The notes beneath the pieces are model-generated. The model made no database searches. It was not told the DNA's origin and saw only the letters and a program-made list of their open reading frames with translations. The translations under genes were made by a program, and so were the position numbers. A stretch of 19,005 nucleotides of DNA, from positions 1-19,005 of the forward strand of contig CAKSAI010000027.1 of assembly GCA_934434905.1 (NCBI GenBank). Reading direction: 5' to 3'. Positions 8,731 to 17,019 of this stretch are shown here, piece after piece (within the stretch, counting starts at the first letter, position 1; each line of letters begins with the position of its first letter). The stretch comes from an uncultured Lachnospiraceae bacterium (GTDB lineage Bacteria; Bacillota; Clostridia; Lachnospirales; Lachnospiraceae).

Positions 8731-10786
8731 GATACGTCACCTCACTTATAATATCCTGAATGAAGATCACAACCTGCTGTCCGATCAGGTATAAGATCAC
8801 GCTCACGACCACTGCCATAATCATAAAGAAGAGCGTCAGGAGAATGATCTTTACCGTTTCTTTCACGGTATAATTATGTATTTCCCGTACAGAGATACAG
8901 ATCAGCACCGCGGACCAGGCAACAGCAATCGCCCAGAAATAATGCACGATCACCGCCTCATTTAAGGTCAGTACATAGGTTGACGCGATAACAATCGGTC
9001 CGATCACTACGTATGGAACCAGCGAATATGCTGTCGCGACATATACACTGCGCCAGCTTCCTTCTCCTTCATTAATGGCACTGACCATATAATTGCCAAC
9101 AACCCATAATAACGCCGGAACAAGAAACACAACGGATGTAGTCAGCAGCGCCGTCCCCTTTGTATCCACCAGACGGAAGGAAAAGCTTCTTCCGAACATA
9201 TCCACCAGATAAATGACAAAAGCAAGTATAAATATAACCGTTGCAGACAGGACTGAACCGTGATTCTTTTTCTTCAGATCATAAAGTTCGTCAATCGGAT
9301 GCCGCAGCATATTCTTCATATAGAACCATTGACGCTTCAGATTCACGATCATACGGTTTTGGATGGGCTTTGGCTTCTTGACAACTCCCTTTTTCAGGAG
9401 CAGCTTGTAAACAAATCCCAACACAAACAGCAGTATGCCGATCAGAAGAAGCAGTGTCAGGTTATTCTGAAACCAGTTATTCCGAATCTCCCACATACAT
9501 TCCGAATACGAAGCTTTATCTCCGATAATCTCAAACTCTTCTGCCGCCTCCCGGAAACGCTGCTGCTGATATAATACCTTACCGTAACCCTGATGTGCAA
9601 TATAAGACATCCCGTTCAGGCTTAACAATTCCAGCCATGTTTCTTCACTCTCCGCATACGAGCCCTGATTTAACTTGTAGAGAGCTTCATGTGTGGCGTT
9701 TGCAAAATCGGTAGGGAAAAACATCTGAAAATACTTTCCTTCCCGATCCAAGACATATAAATTCCCTGCCTGATCTGTATCGATGGCTGTGGCATTCGAG
9801 AAATGTCCGCTTCTTTCCGTTGTCGTCAGACCGCCAAAGGAGAATATCACATTTCCCGTATCGTTATATTCATAGATGATCCCTGTATTTGTAACAGCAA
9901 ACGAAAGGCCGTCTCTGTAAGCCGCGATATCCGTAAAGTTTGGCTCTCCTTCAATCAGACCGTTTGAGAGGATATTCGTTCCTGCCATGTTATGATACTT
10001 CACGGCATTGTCCGACTGTACGGCTGTCGTCCATACCGAATTTGCTTCCAACCGGGTGATACTGTAGATCAGGTCCCTCTCTGAGATATCAATATTGGAA
10101 AGCGCATTCGGAATACGGTTCAATAACTGCTCCATCTGCTGTTCATTAAATACCAGCTCTTTGATTCTGTCAGAAAACGTCATGGTGGTTGCGTTTGCCG
10201 CAAAATAACCCTGGAATACACCGTTTCTGTCAAACTGCATCAGGCCTTCATAAGCGCCCTCGCCGCATACAAAGATGATTCCCTGGCTGGACACCGCAAC
10301 TGCGCTTGGAAGATACTGGCTCTGATCCGAGAACAGATAACTGTCCGGGCGGCCAAGCTCCATTAAGATCTCTCCCGAATGCGACAGCTTAAATACCTTC
10401 TGCGCACCCTTATCCGCAACAAAGATGGCTTCCTCATTCACAAAAAGTCCCATCGGATTCTTCAAAAACTCCTCACCCATGGTATCCGTGCTGCCTTCCG
10501 CCATATCGTATACCACAATGCGCCCTCCGCTGACAGAACCGTCCTCTGCAAGAACAGCATCTGCAATATACGCTTTGTTCTGGTAGATAAAGATATCTTC
10601 CGGCGCGTTTAGACTACCGTCATTGAGGTAGATCTTACCCGGCATATATGCATCCTGTGTACGGACCCACTCCTTATCTACCGACTGTGTATAAGTATAA
10701 GAAGAACTTTCTGAGGCCACCGCCACAGACGGCACCAGCATCACCGCAAGCAGTATTGCCGCTAAAATGGTATTTATTCTTTTCAC
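8723..10786 (-). CDS. Beta-propeller (NHL-like) and helical-repeat protein fused to a Yip1-type membrane domain
   Basis: A 687-residue protein from a GTG start, with AGGAGG 7 nt upstream. A cleavable signal peptide (MKRINTILAAILLAVML…, likely cut after VAVA, residue 24) is followed by NHL-like propeller repeats at about 45-355 (APEDIFIYQNKAYIAD, NPMGLFVNEEAIFVAD, ATAIDTDQAGNLYVLD). A TPR-like helical pair lies at about 365-425 (GSYAESEETWLELLSLNG, GYGKVLYQQQRFREAAEEF). One membrane helix (440-462) leads to a strongly basic linker (463-507), then five hydrophobic segments (about 512-671) of Yip1 type. The basic linker puts it in the cytoplasm, so the propeller faces outside. It lies between two importer permease pairs and overlaps the DUF5696 gene by 8 nt. 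Its role is unknown; a transport accessory, scaffold or sensor is possible. Confidence 0.82.
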   Translation of the reverse strand: MKRINTILAAILLAVMLVPSVAVASESSSYTYTQSVDKEWVRTQDAYMPGKIYLNDGSLNAPEDIFIYQNKAYIADAVLAEDGSVSGGRIVVYDMAEGSTDTMGEEFLKNPMGLFVNEEAIFVADKGAQKVFKLSHSGEILMELGRPDSYLFSDQSQYLPSAVAVSSQGIIFVCGEGAYEGLMQFDRNGVFQGYFAANATTMTFSDRIKELVFNEQQMEQLLNRIPNALSNIDISERDLIYSITRLEANSVWTTAVQSDNAVKYHNMAGTNILSNGLIEGEPNFTDIAAYRDGLSFAVTNTGIIYEYNDTGNVIFSFGGLTTTERSGHFSNATAIDTDQAGNLYVLDREGKYFQMFFPTDFANATHEALYKLNQGSYAESEETWLELLSLNGMSYIAHQGYGKVLYQQQRFREAAEEFEIIGDKASYSECMWEIRNNWFQNNLTLLLLIGILLFVLGFVYKLLLKKGVVKKPKPIQNRMIVNLKRQWFYMKNMLRHPIDELYDLKKKNHGSVLSATVIFILAFVIYLVDMFGRSFSFRLVDTKGTALLTTSVVFLVPALLWVVGNYMVSAINEGEGSWRSVYVATAYSLVPYVVIGPIVIASTYVLTLNEAVIVHYFWAIAVAWSAVLICISVREIHNYTVKETVKIILLTLFFMIMAVVVSVILYLIGQQVVIFIQDIISEVTYHV

Positions 10787-10792
10787 GCTGCT

Positions 10793-10798
10793 CCTCCT
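10793..10798 (-). promoter_or_regulatory. Ribosome binding site overlapping a stop codon, before a GTG start
   Basis: AGGAGG whose first A is the last base of the upstream permease stop (TAAGGAGG). It stands 6-7 nt before the GTG start of the Yip1/propeller gene, supporting that unusual start codon and suggesting coupled translation. Confidence 0.75.
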
Positions 10799-11697
10799 TA
10801 CTTAATTCCCGAATGCGCCATAGAATTCATAACTCTGGACTGCATGATGGCAAACAGAATCAGACTTGGCACCAACATGATAAGCGTTGCCGCCGCCGAC
10901 ACGCCTGCTCCCGCCACCACATTTCCTGTTGCGTTACTCAGGGTCGAAACATAAAAAGCAAAATTCTTCAAAGAATCGTTGTTAATATAATAGGATGACG
11001 CCTCTGTCGCATTCCACGCAGATGAGAACGATAATATCGCCACGGTTGCAAGCGGGGACTTTATGAGGGGCATAACGATCCTTCTCATAATGGTAATATC
11101 ACCTGCTCCGTCGATCACTGCCGCCTCGATCAGGGAATCCGGCAACTGATCCATAAACTGCTTTACCAGAAACACGCTGGTGGGAACTGCCAGATGCGGC
11201 AGGATATTCGCCAGGAAATTATCGGTAAGTCCGGTATAGACCATGACAAAATATCTCGGTATCTGCACTGCCACCGGTACAAACATAAGCGCCATCTGAT
11301 TGATCTTAAACAGCGCTCTCTTTGTCTTGAATTTCTTCTTGGACAATACATATCCTGCACATGCTGCGATATAGATCGTGGATACCACAGTAATTACCGT
11401 ATACAGAATACTGTTAAATAAATACCGGCTCATGGGAATATTGGTCTGGCTCGTCAAAGAAAACAAGTCCACAAAATTCTGCAAGGTGGGATTCTTCACA
11501 TACAGTCTGGGCGGATATGCAAACAATTCATCCACCGGTTTAAACGCATTCATGACAACAAAGATGATGGGAAGCATCATCACAACACAAATCGGCACCA
11601 TATACGCCAGAATCTTTATCTGGCTGCGGTCAAAATGATTCGGAGTTACACCCTTTGCCCGAAGTCTGTTTTTTATCTTCTTTTTTCTCTTGAACAT
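10798..11697 (-). CDS. Carbohydrate ABC transporter permease, MalG-like (pair 1)
   Basis: A 299-residue membrane protein with a very basic N-terminus (MFKRKKKIKNRLRAK), a first helix KILAYMVPICVVMMLPIIFV, the typical MNAFKPVDELF segment after it, and the EAA loop at 191-210 (EAAVIDGAGDITIMRRIVMP). It ends NSMAHSGIK, matching the usual -SGIKG-type tail of MalG relatives. It forms the second half of the translocation channel with the gene just upstream. The upstream stop codon TAG is part of the AGGAGG ribosome binding site, 10 nt before the ATG. Function as a CUT1 permease is secure; the transported sugar is not known. Confidence 0.93.
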   Translation of the reverse strand: MFKRKKKIKNRLRAKGVTPNHFDRSQIKILAYMVPICVVMMLPIIFVVMNAFKPVDELFAYPPRLYVKNPTLQNFVDLFSLTSQTNIPMSRYLFNSILYTVITVVSTIYIAACAGYVLSKKKFKTKRALFKINQMALMFVPVAVQIPRYFVMVYTGLTDNFLANILPHLAVPTSVFLVKQFMDQLPDSLIEAAVIDGAGDITIMRRIVMPLIKSPLATVAILSFSSAWNATEASSYYINNDSLKNFAFYVSTLSNATGNVVAGAGVSAAATLIMLVPSLILFAIMQSRVMNSMAHSGIK

Positions 11698-11711
11698 AAG
11701 GATCTGCCCTC

Positions 11712-12623
11712 CTAATCTTTCTCTGCAAACAATTTATTCGCGACCGTAGACATTAAATAGATCATCAGCAACAGCACAACCGAAACGGCTGCCGCATACC
11801 CCATCTCATTTCGGATAAATCCAAAGTCCTCGATATGCGTTCCGATCAACTGTCCGGCATAATTCGGCGTCGGATTTGAACCGGACAGCGCCACGCCCAC
11901 ACCGCTGGTGGTAAACGTATTTACAATCGCCATAACCGCGCCGAATAACATCTGCGGCTTGATGGATGGAATCGTCACGTAAAAAATCTCCTGGAATCGG
12001 TTCTTGATACCATCCATATATGCAGCCTCGTAGATTTCTTTATCAACGTTGGTGATACCGGAGAGAATGGACAAAAAGCCAACCCCCATGCTGCTCCAGA
12101 GCGCTACTATGATCATGACGACCATCAGATAATTCGATGACTGAAGCCACTTGATGGGTTCCGCTATCACGCCCAACTGCATCAACCAGTAGTTCAGATA
12201 TCCGGTTTCGCTTCCGTCAAAAATGACCTTCCAGATGTTTGCGATCAAAACGCCTCCTGTCAGCGACGGCGAATAAATAATAACCGCCATAACTGTCCGA
12301 ACGCCATGGGTAAGCTGCGACAAAGACCATGCCAGGAAGAAGGAGAGAATATAACCTCCGACTCCCACAAACAGCGCATATGTAATGGTATTAGGCACCA
12401 CATATTTTAAGAAAGTGGAGTCTGTCGTAAACAGGTCGATATAATTCTGCAGTCCTACCAGCTTCGGCGGCTGAATCGTATTGAAATAAGTAAAGGAAAG
12501 CACGATCGCCGCTACAACCGGGATAATGATAAACACGGTAAACACAATTCCATACGGTGTGAGAAGCGTCCACGGAGGAAGAGAACGTTTTCGCTTTTCC
12601 ACGGCTTTTGACTGCCTCATCAT
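11712..12623 (-). CDS. Sugar ABC transporter permease, MalF-like (pair 1)
   Basis: A 303-residue integral membrane protein with a basic N-tail (KAVEKRKRS) and about six hydrophobic segments, starting with TPYGIVFTVFIIIPVVAAIV. The cytoplasmic EAA loop that docks the ATPase is at about 199-218 (EAAYMDGIKNRFQEIFYVTIP). These are hallmarks of the first permease of CUT1 carbohydrate importers. The start ATG overlaps the upstream stop (ATGATGA context); AAAGGGGGAG lies just ahead. An ATG one codon later would also work. It partners the next gene, 14 nt downstream. Its EAA loop differs clearly from that of the second MalF-like protein, so the two are not a recent duplicate. Confidence 0.93.
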   Translation of the reverse strand: MMRQSKAVEKRKRSLPPWTLLTPYGIVFTVFIIIPVVAAIVLSFTYFNTIQPPKLVGLQNYIDLFTTDSTFLKYVVPNTITYALFVGVGGYILSFFLAWSLSQLTHGVRTVMAVIIYSPSLTGGVLIANIWKVIFDGSETGYLNYWLMQLGVIAEPIKWLQSSNYLMVVMIIVALWSSMGVGFLSILSGITNVDKEIYEAAYMDGIKNRFQEIFYVTIPSIKPQMLFGAVMAIVNTFTTSGVGVALSGSNPTPNYAGQLIGTHIEDFGFIRNEMGYAAAVSVVLLLMIYLMSTVANKLFAEKD

Positions 12624-15541
12624 TCATCTCCCCCTTTCTTCTGCTCTTCTAATTTTGCTTCTAAATCCTTCATGACCTCGATGGGATAATCTTTTATCAG
12701 ATTCCCTTCTCTGTCCACATAGCCGAATTCCTTCAGTTTTCTTTGAATCTCCCGGTCTGCCACCAGTTTGGATGCATCCAGCGCTTCGATTAATGTGCTC
12801 CCGTTGACCGTCGCATTGGTGAACGCATTGCTGATCTCACGCTCTACGATATAGCTTGCGGGATGCTGTACATTCTCTTTCTGGTTTTCCCACGCTGTTT
12901 TTATGACTTCCTTATGCTCGTCCGAATAAGAGCTTCGTTCAAAAGCCGTCAGGTTTGCTGTATTCCATCGGTATTCTGTTCCATAGGAAAGCTCCATAAT
13001 CGATGCGAACTCCTCCTGTGTATCCGCTGACAGCCACCATTTCAGGAATCTCCATGCCTCCTTAGGCATGTCCGTATTGTCAAAAATCATACAGGTTGTG
13101 GATGAAGCGTTCATGTCTCTGGCAACCCTTCCATCCTCCTGCATAACACCGGGAGCCGGAGCGATATCCCACAGACCGGCCAGCTCCGGGGCCGCTTCCG
13201 TGAGCTGCACGTAAGTCGATACACCACCGATTCCCAGCGGAGTATCGCCGGAGCGGAAAGAATTATAAAAGCTTGCAACATATTCCTCCACCGCATAAAC
13301 CTTAAATAAGTCCGTCAGCTCATTCATACCCAGGATCGTATTTTCCTGCATAATACCGATCCCGGCTCCGTTCTCCGTATACAACGAACCGCCGTTCTGA
13401 TATATGTACGGGGTCGTCGTTCCGAGAGATTTAAAACCGATCAGATTTGCAATCGGCAGACTGATATTCTTGTTATAACGCAGTAATGTGGGCATGATCT
13501 CTTTCACGTCATCCCAGGTATCCGGCACCTTTATGTCCAAGGTGTCTAAAATGTCCTTCCGGTAGAACAGGACATGATAATCCTGTGTCTCCACGGCTCC
13601 ATAGACACCGCCGTCATATGCACATGGCACCAGCGCTCCCAGATTGTATTCCGAATTGTAGAACGACAGGAAATCATCATATTCTGTCAGATCCTTTGCT
13701 GCGCCCCGGATGGCAAACTTGTACGGTGTATTCGTGCCCGCACCCAGCACAACATCTGGATTTGTCCCTGCCGCAGCCGCCAGCGTCAGCTTCTGTTCAC
13801 TGGGCATAATGGAGATATCGACTTTTACACCCTCTAATTCCTCCGCCGAATCTGCCATGCTCTGCAACACCTGCACATAGACAGAGGAACGGGACATCCA
13901 TACCGTCAGGGTATCGTCACTCCCCGATGAGCCGTTGGTGCTTTCTACCGCTTCCGGATTCAGCGAATACAGAAACTTACGCACGGAATTGGCAACACGC
14001 ACGGCCACAGATGATCTTTCTTTCACAAATGCGGTATCCGCCGCCTTAATATACAGTTCATCCACTCCGAGATCCAACCCCGTCATATTATTGATAACCG
14101 TGTTGATATGCTTCACTGCCGAATTATCTCCGGTATTAAATAAATCCAGATTGTTCGGAATGGTTCTGGGCTTTGTCAAAAGCTTTTCCAGAACCTGAAC
14201 CGCATACAGCAGACTGTCTGCATAGGTTGGTTTTTCCCCCTCTATGGCCTCCAGACGATCGTAACATGCTTCCAGCTTCTCTATATATCCCGTCATATCG
14301 TCCACTGCATTGGGAAGATAGGATGCCAAATCCCATGTACGGTTCTTGTCTTTCACCCCTGCCGTAATCTTGGTAATATCCATCCCCAGTGCATTCATGT
14401 CTATAACCAGCGCTTTTAACTCATCATAGATCTCCCGGATTTCTCCCATCTCCGCTTTTAATGCAATCGTATGTCTGCCTGCTGTCAGATAAACCTGATA
14501 TGCGTTCCCTTCCTCATCCGAAAGGAACATCGTGTTATATACCAGATTCCGTGTCTGTTCAAACGCAACCTCGTCAAATTCCTGAAACGGAACTGCACCG
14601 TCTATCTCTACTGCCCGGTATACCTTTTTATTTACCGCGGAATTCTGGCAGAAGGAAAGACCGATCTCATACCAGCCGTCCTTCTCCACTTCAAACTCCC
14701 ACATCACCTTCTGTCCCGCGCCGTCAAAGGAACTTCCGTCCAGTGAATTCACCATACGGTAGTATGTGTTATACGGGGTCAGTGATGCCTTATTTGTATT
14801 GGTGCTGCGGATATGGGCGTCTGATTTAATGGAATAGTCTTCTCCCTGTACCGTTACCACACCGCCGGCTTCCCCTGTACGAGCCTCCGATTTCCGATAT
14901 TCTTCATAAGACAACTTTTCCGGTTCTTGGTAAAGCCAGATTTCTTCCACGTTCACCCGCTGGGACATATTGGTGATCACTATGTTGCCGCCCGCCGCAG
15001 AGAGCTCAATATCCTCCATATTGATGTCTGCATTATCCTGTAACGGTGAAAATACGCTCTGTGTATGTATGATCTGCTTATTTGCGCGCTCATTCCCATA
15101 GCGGTCTGTGGCATACCTTGCTTCCCCTGTTTCATCCTTCCAGATAAAGGGAAGATATGCCGTATAAGTAACATCCTGATATCCCAGCGAAAACAACACA
15201 TCTGACGTCTCCGCATTTTCATCTGCAAGATAACGCAACCCGATCTTATAGCTGCCGGTCAACGTTTGCGGAACTTCAACGACCAGTACGTCATCTTTTT
15301 CAAAAGGAAAGGTTCCCGTTACCTCCTGACCATTCAGGCGAAGCGATTCCATACATTCTCCGCTGTTATACACGGAGCGAGCTGTCCAGTTATCTGCTGA
15401 CAGTTCCGTCATATATTCTCTTTCTACTCTGTCCTTATTGGCAGACGGAGCAGCTACTGTTGTTATACCCAGTAGCAAAATTGCCGCCAGTCCTGCGGCA
15501 ATTCCTGCTTTGCTCCATTTTACTCCATGCATTTTCTTCAT
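12620..15541 (-). CDS. Giant extracellular solute-binding protein with N-terminal carbohydrate-module-like domains
   Basis: A 973-residue protein, about twice the usual size. A non-lipoprotein signal or anchor lies at 5-31 (hydrophobic GIAAGLAAILLLG, then VAAPSA; no lipobox Cys). Residues 40-205 form a beta-rich region. Residues 228-365 form a second one resembling CBM6/CBM35 (VTVQGEDY, KDGWYEIGLSF, YLTAGRHTIALKAE). A helical stretch (about 368-530) and a Ser/Gly linker (STNGSSGSDD) lead into a complete family 1 solute-binding domain (about 544-960; TLTVWMSRSS, AAAAGTNPDVVLG, DYHVLFYRKDIL, PDTWDDVKEI). The ATG at 15541 is preferred over the TTG at 15598 because AGAGGA lies 6-12 nt before it and the TTG would overlap the previous gene. 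Its stop overlaps the next start by 4 nt. It is probably the binding subunit for the adjacent permeases, with added glycan-binding surfaces. Confidence 0.87.
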   Translation of the reverse strand: MKKMHGVKWSKAGIAAGLAAILLLGITTVAAPSANKDRVEREYMTELSADNWTARSVYNSGECMESLRLNGQEVTGTFPFEKDDVLVVEVPQTLTGSYKIGLRYLADENAETSDVLFSLGYQDVTYTAYLPFIWKDETGEARYATDRYGNERANKQIIHTQSVFSPLQDNADINMEDIELSAAGGNIVITNMSQRVNVEEIWLYQEPEKLSYEEYRKSEARTGEAGGVVTVQGEDYSIKSDAHIRSTNTNKASLTPYNTYYRMVNSLDGSSFDGAGQKVMWEFEVEKDGWYEIGLSFCQNSAVNKKVYRAVEIDGAVPFQEFDEVAFEQTRNLVYNTMFLSDEEGNAYQVYLTAGRHTIALKAEMGEIREIYDELKALVIDMNALGMDITKITAGVKDKNRTWDLASYLPNAVDDMTGYIEKLEACYDRLEAIEGEKPTYADSLLYAVQVLEKLLTKPRTIPNNLDLFNTGDNSAVKHINTVINNMTGLDLGVDELYIKAADTAFVKERSSVAVRVANSVRKFLYSLNPEAVESTNGSSGSDDTLTVWMSRSSVYVQVLQSMADSAEELEGVKVDISIMPSEQKLTLAAAAGTNPDVVLGAGTNTPYKFAIRGAAKDLTEYDDFLSFYNSEYNLGALVPCAYDGGVYGAVETQDYHVLFYRKDILDTLDIKVPDTWDDVKEIMPTLLRYNKNISLPIANLIGFKSLGTTTPYIYQNGGSLYTENGAGIGIMQENTILGMNELTDLFKVYAVEEYVASFYNSFRSGDTPLGIGGVSTYVQLTEAAPELAGLWDIAPAPGVMQEDGRVARDMNASSTTCMIFDNTDMPKEAWRFLKWWLSADTQEEFASIMELSYGTEYRWNTANLTAFERSSYSDEHKEVIKTAWENQKENVQHPASYIVEREISNAFTNATVNGSTLIEALDASKLVADREIQRKLKEFGYVDREGNLIKDYPIEVMKDLEAKLEEQKKGGDE

Positions 15542-15547
15542 ATCAAT

Positions 15548-15553
15548 TCCTCT
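15548..15553 (-). promoter_or_regulatory. Ribosome binding site deciding the giant binding-protein start
   Basis: AGAGGA, 6 nt before the ATG at 15541, in the 28-nt gap after the lipoprotein gene. It supports this ATG, which places the basic and hydrophobic export signal at the very N-terminus, over an upstream TTG. Confidence 0.7.
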
Positions 15554-15569
15554 ATGATACTGTATAAGC

Positions 15570-17018
15570 TTAATGTGACTGAGCAAAATCGTTTTCAAAC
15601 TTCGTCAATGCCTCTTCAAACGTGGACCAGTAACTCGCCAGCTCCGCATTTGCCTTAGACTCTGCCTCCTTCATCTTAGAAGAGAAATCATCTCTTCCTG
15701 TCATAGACTCGAAAGCAAGCTTTCCTATATCTCCCCAGACAAGCGTCTCTATTCCCGGTACCGTTTTCTCGGGATCATTAATATATCCCGTATCCAGATG
15801 TTCAAAGATATAGAGAATCTGGTCTGTTACATACGGTAAAGATTCAAATTTCTCAATTACTTCCTTGTCGGTTGTAACCGGAATGTAATATGCATAGTTC
15901 ATGTCGCTTGTAATATGGTCTTCATCATAGGTTGTAAGACGTGCCAGATTACCTTCTTTGCTGTATGTAACGAATTTCAGGAATGCCCAGGCCGCCTCTG
16001 TATTTTCCTGTGCAACGCTTGTCGTCATCCAACAGTAATCCACATGAATCGGCACGCGTCCCGGTGTTGTCTGGGGAACCGGATAAAATTCACAGCTAAA
16101 ATCCATATCCTTGTAGGTTGCGTAATCCCACGTTCCTGCAAAGGCAGATGCTACCTTTCCGGTCTTGAATGCCGCATTCGAACCGGACACATTTCCAAAT
16201 CTCTTCACATATTCACTTGTCCCTCCGGAGGATGAACCATAACAGGAATATACTTCCACACCGTTCAGCTTCTGAAGCTCCAGAAAATAGTTTACATAAG
16301 TACGCACTGCTTCCAGGTTAAATGTCTTTGTCTCGTAGCTGTAACCGCCAACCGTGTATCCTTCTGTCATAGCGCCCGGAATCCAGTTGTACATCTTGCT
16401 CATATCTTCCACACCGGAATAAGTCGTATTGGTGCAGGCCTTGATAAATTCTGTAAAATCATTCCAGTTCCAGTCGTACTCCGGGAGATCTACATTCATC
16501 TCTTCCACCAGATCTTCATTCACCATCAGCACATTACTGTGAATGGTCTGCGGAAGCGCATACACATTGCCATTGTAAGTAAAGTTATCGCGAATATTCT
16601 GTGGAACCTTCTCCCAGTCTTCATCGTTCTCTACAAATGAAGTGAGGGGATACATCCATCCATTCTGGATATAGGTAGGCAGGGAACCTGCATCGTCAAA
16701 TAAGACATCCGGCAATGCCTTCTCGGCCATACTCTGCGAAGTCAGATACTCCACCGCATCATCTTTGGATGTCTCAAAGAGGATCGGCTTGATCTCTACA
16801 TTCGGATACTGTTTCTTAAATGCCTCACAGATCGCCTCAAAATCTGAGTTTCTGTATGAGTTGATACCCACTGTCACCGTTCCCTTGATGTCTGTATTCA
16901 CCGCTTCTGATGTATTCGGATCATTCTTATCATCGGGACCTTCTTTTTGTGTTCCACACCCTGTCAGCATTCCGAGAATCATTGTTAATGCCAGAGCCCA
17001 TGCTAAAAACCGTTTCAT
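15570..17018 (-). CDS. Extracellular sugar-binding lipoprotein of an ABC importer (SBP family 1)
   Basis: A 482-residue protein with a classic lipoprotein signal: basic MKR, a hydrophobic stretch, and lipobox LTGC with the lipidated Cys at 21, followed by a polar linker. The mature part starts with the usual beta-strand (GTVTVGINSY), then an AFKKQYPNVEIKPILFE helix/strand unit and a LPDVLFDD segment, as in family 1 solute-binding proteins of CUT1 sugar importers. Length is slightly above the common 420-450. It should sit on the outer face of the membrane and deliver oligosaccharide to a permease pair. The ATG is one base past the stop of the GH31 gene, and its ribosome binding site (AAGGAG, about 10 nt upstream) lies within the last GH31 codons, so translation is probably coupled. 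The family call is firm; the ligand is unknown. Confidence 0.93.
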   Translation of the reverse strand: MKRFLAWALALTMILGMLTGCGTQKEGPDDKNDPNTSEAVNTDIKGTVTVGINSYRNSDFEAICEAFKKQYPNVEIKPILFETSKDDAVEYLTSQSMAEKALPDVLFDDAGSLPTYIQNGWMYPLTSFVENDEDWEKVPQNIRDNFTYNGNVYALPQTIHSNVLMVNEDLVEEMNVDLPEYDWNWNDFTEFIKACTNTTYSGVEDMSKMYNWIPGAMTEGYTVGGYSYETKTFNLEAVRTYVNYFLELQKLNGVEVYSCYGSSSGGTSEYVKRFGNVSGSNAAFKTGKVASAFAGTWDYATYKDMDFSCEFYPVPQTTPGRVPIHVDYCWMTTSVAQENTEAAWAFLKFVTYSKEGNLARLTTYDEDHITSDMNYAYYIPVTTDKEVIEKFESLPYVTDQILYIFEHLDTGYINDPEKTVPGIETLVWGDIGKLAFESMTGRDDFSSKMKEAESKANAELASYWSTFEEALTKFENDFAQSH

Positions 17019-17019
17019 A

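Noticed and set aside
15542..15569. A promoter or terminator in the 28-nt gap between the two binding-protein genes
   Set aside because: The gap is too short, is mostly ribosome binding site and spacer, and shows no convincing hairpin with a T-run.
15542..15598. A longer N-terminus for the giant binding protein from a TTG start
   Set aside because: It would add residues before the export signal and overlap the previous gene by 29 nt, with no clear ribosome binding site; the ATG at 15541 fits much better.
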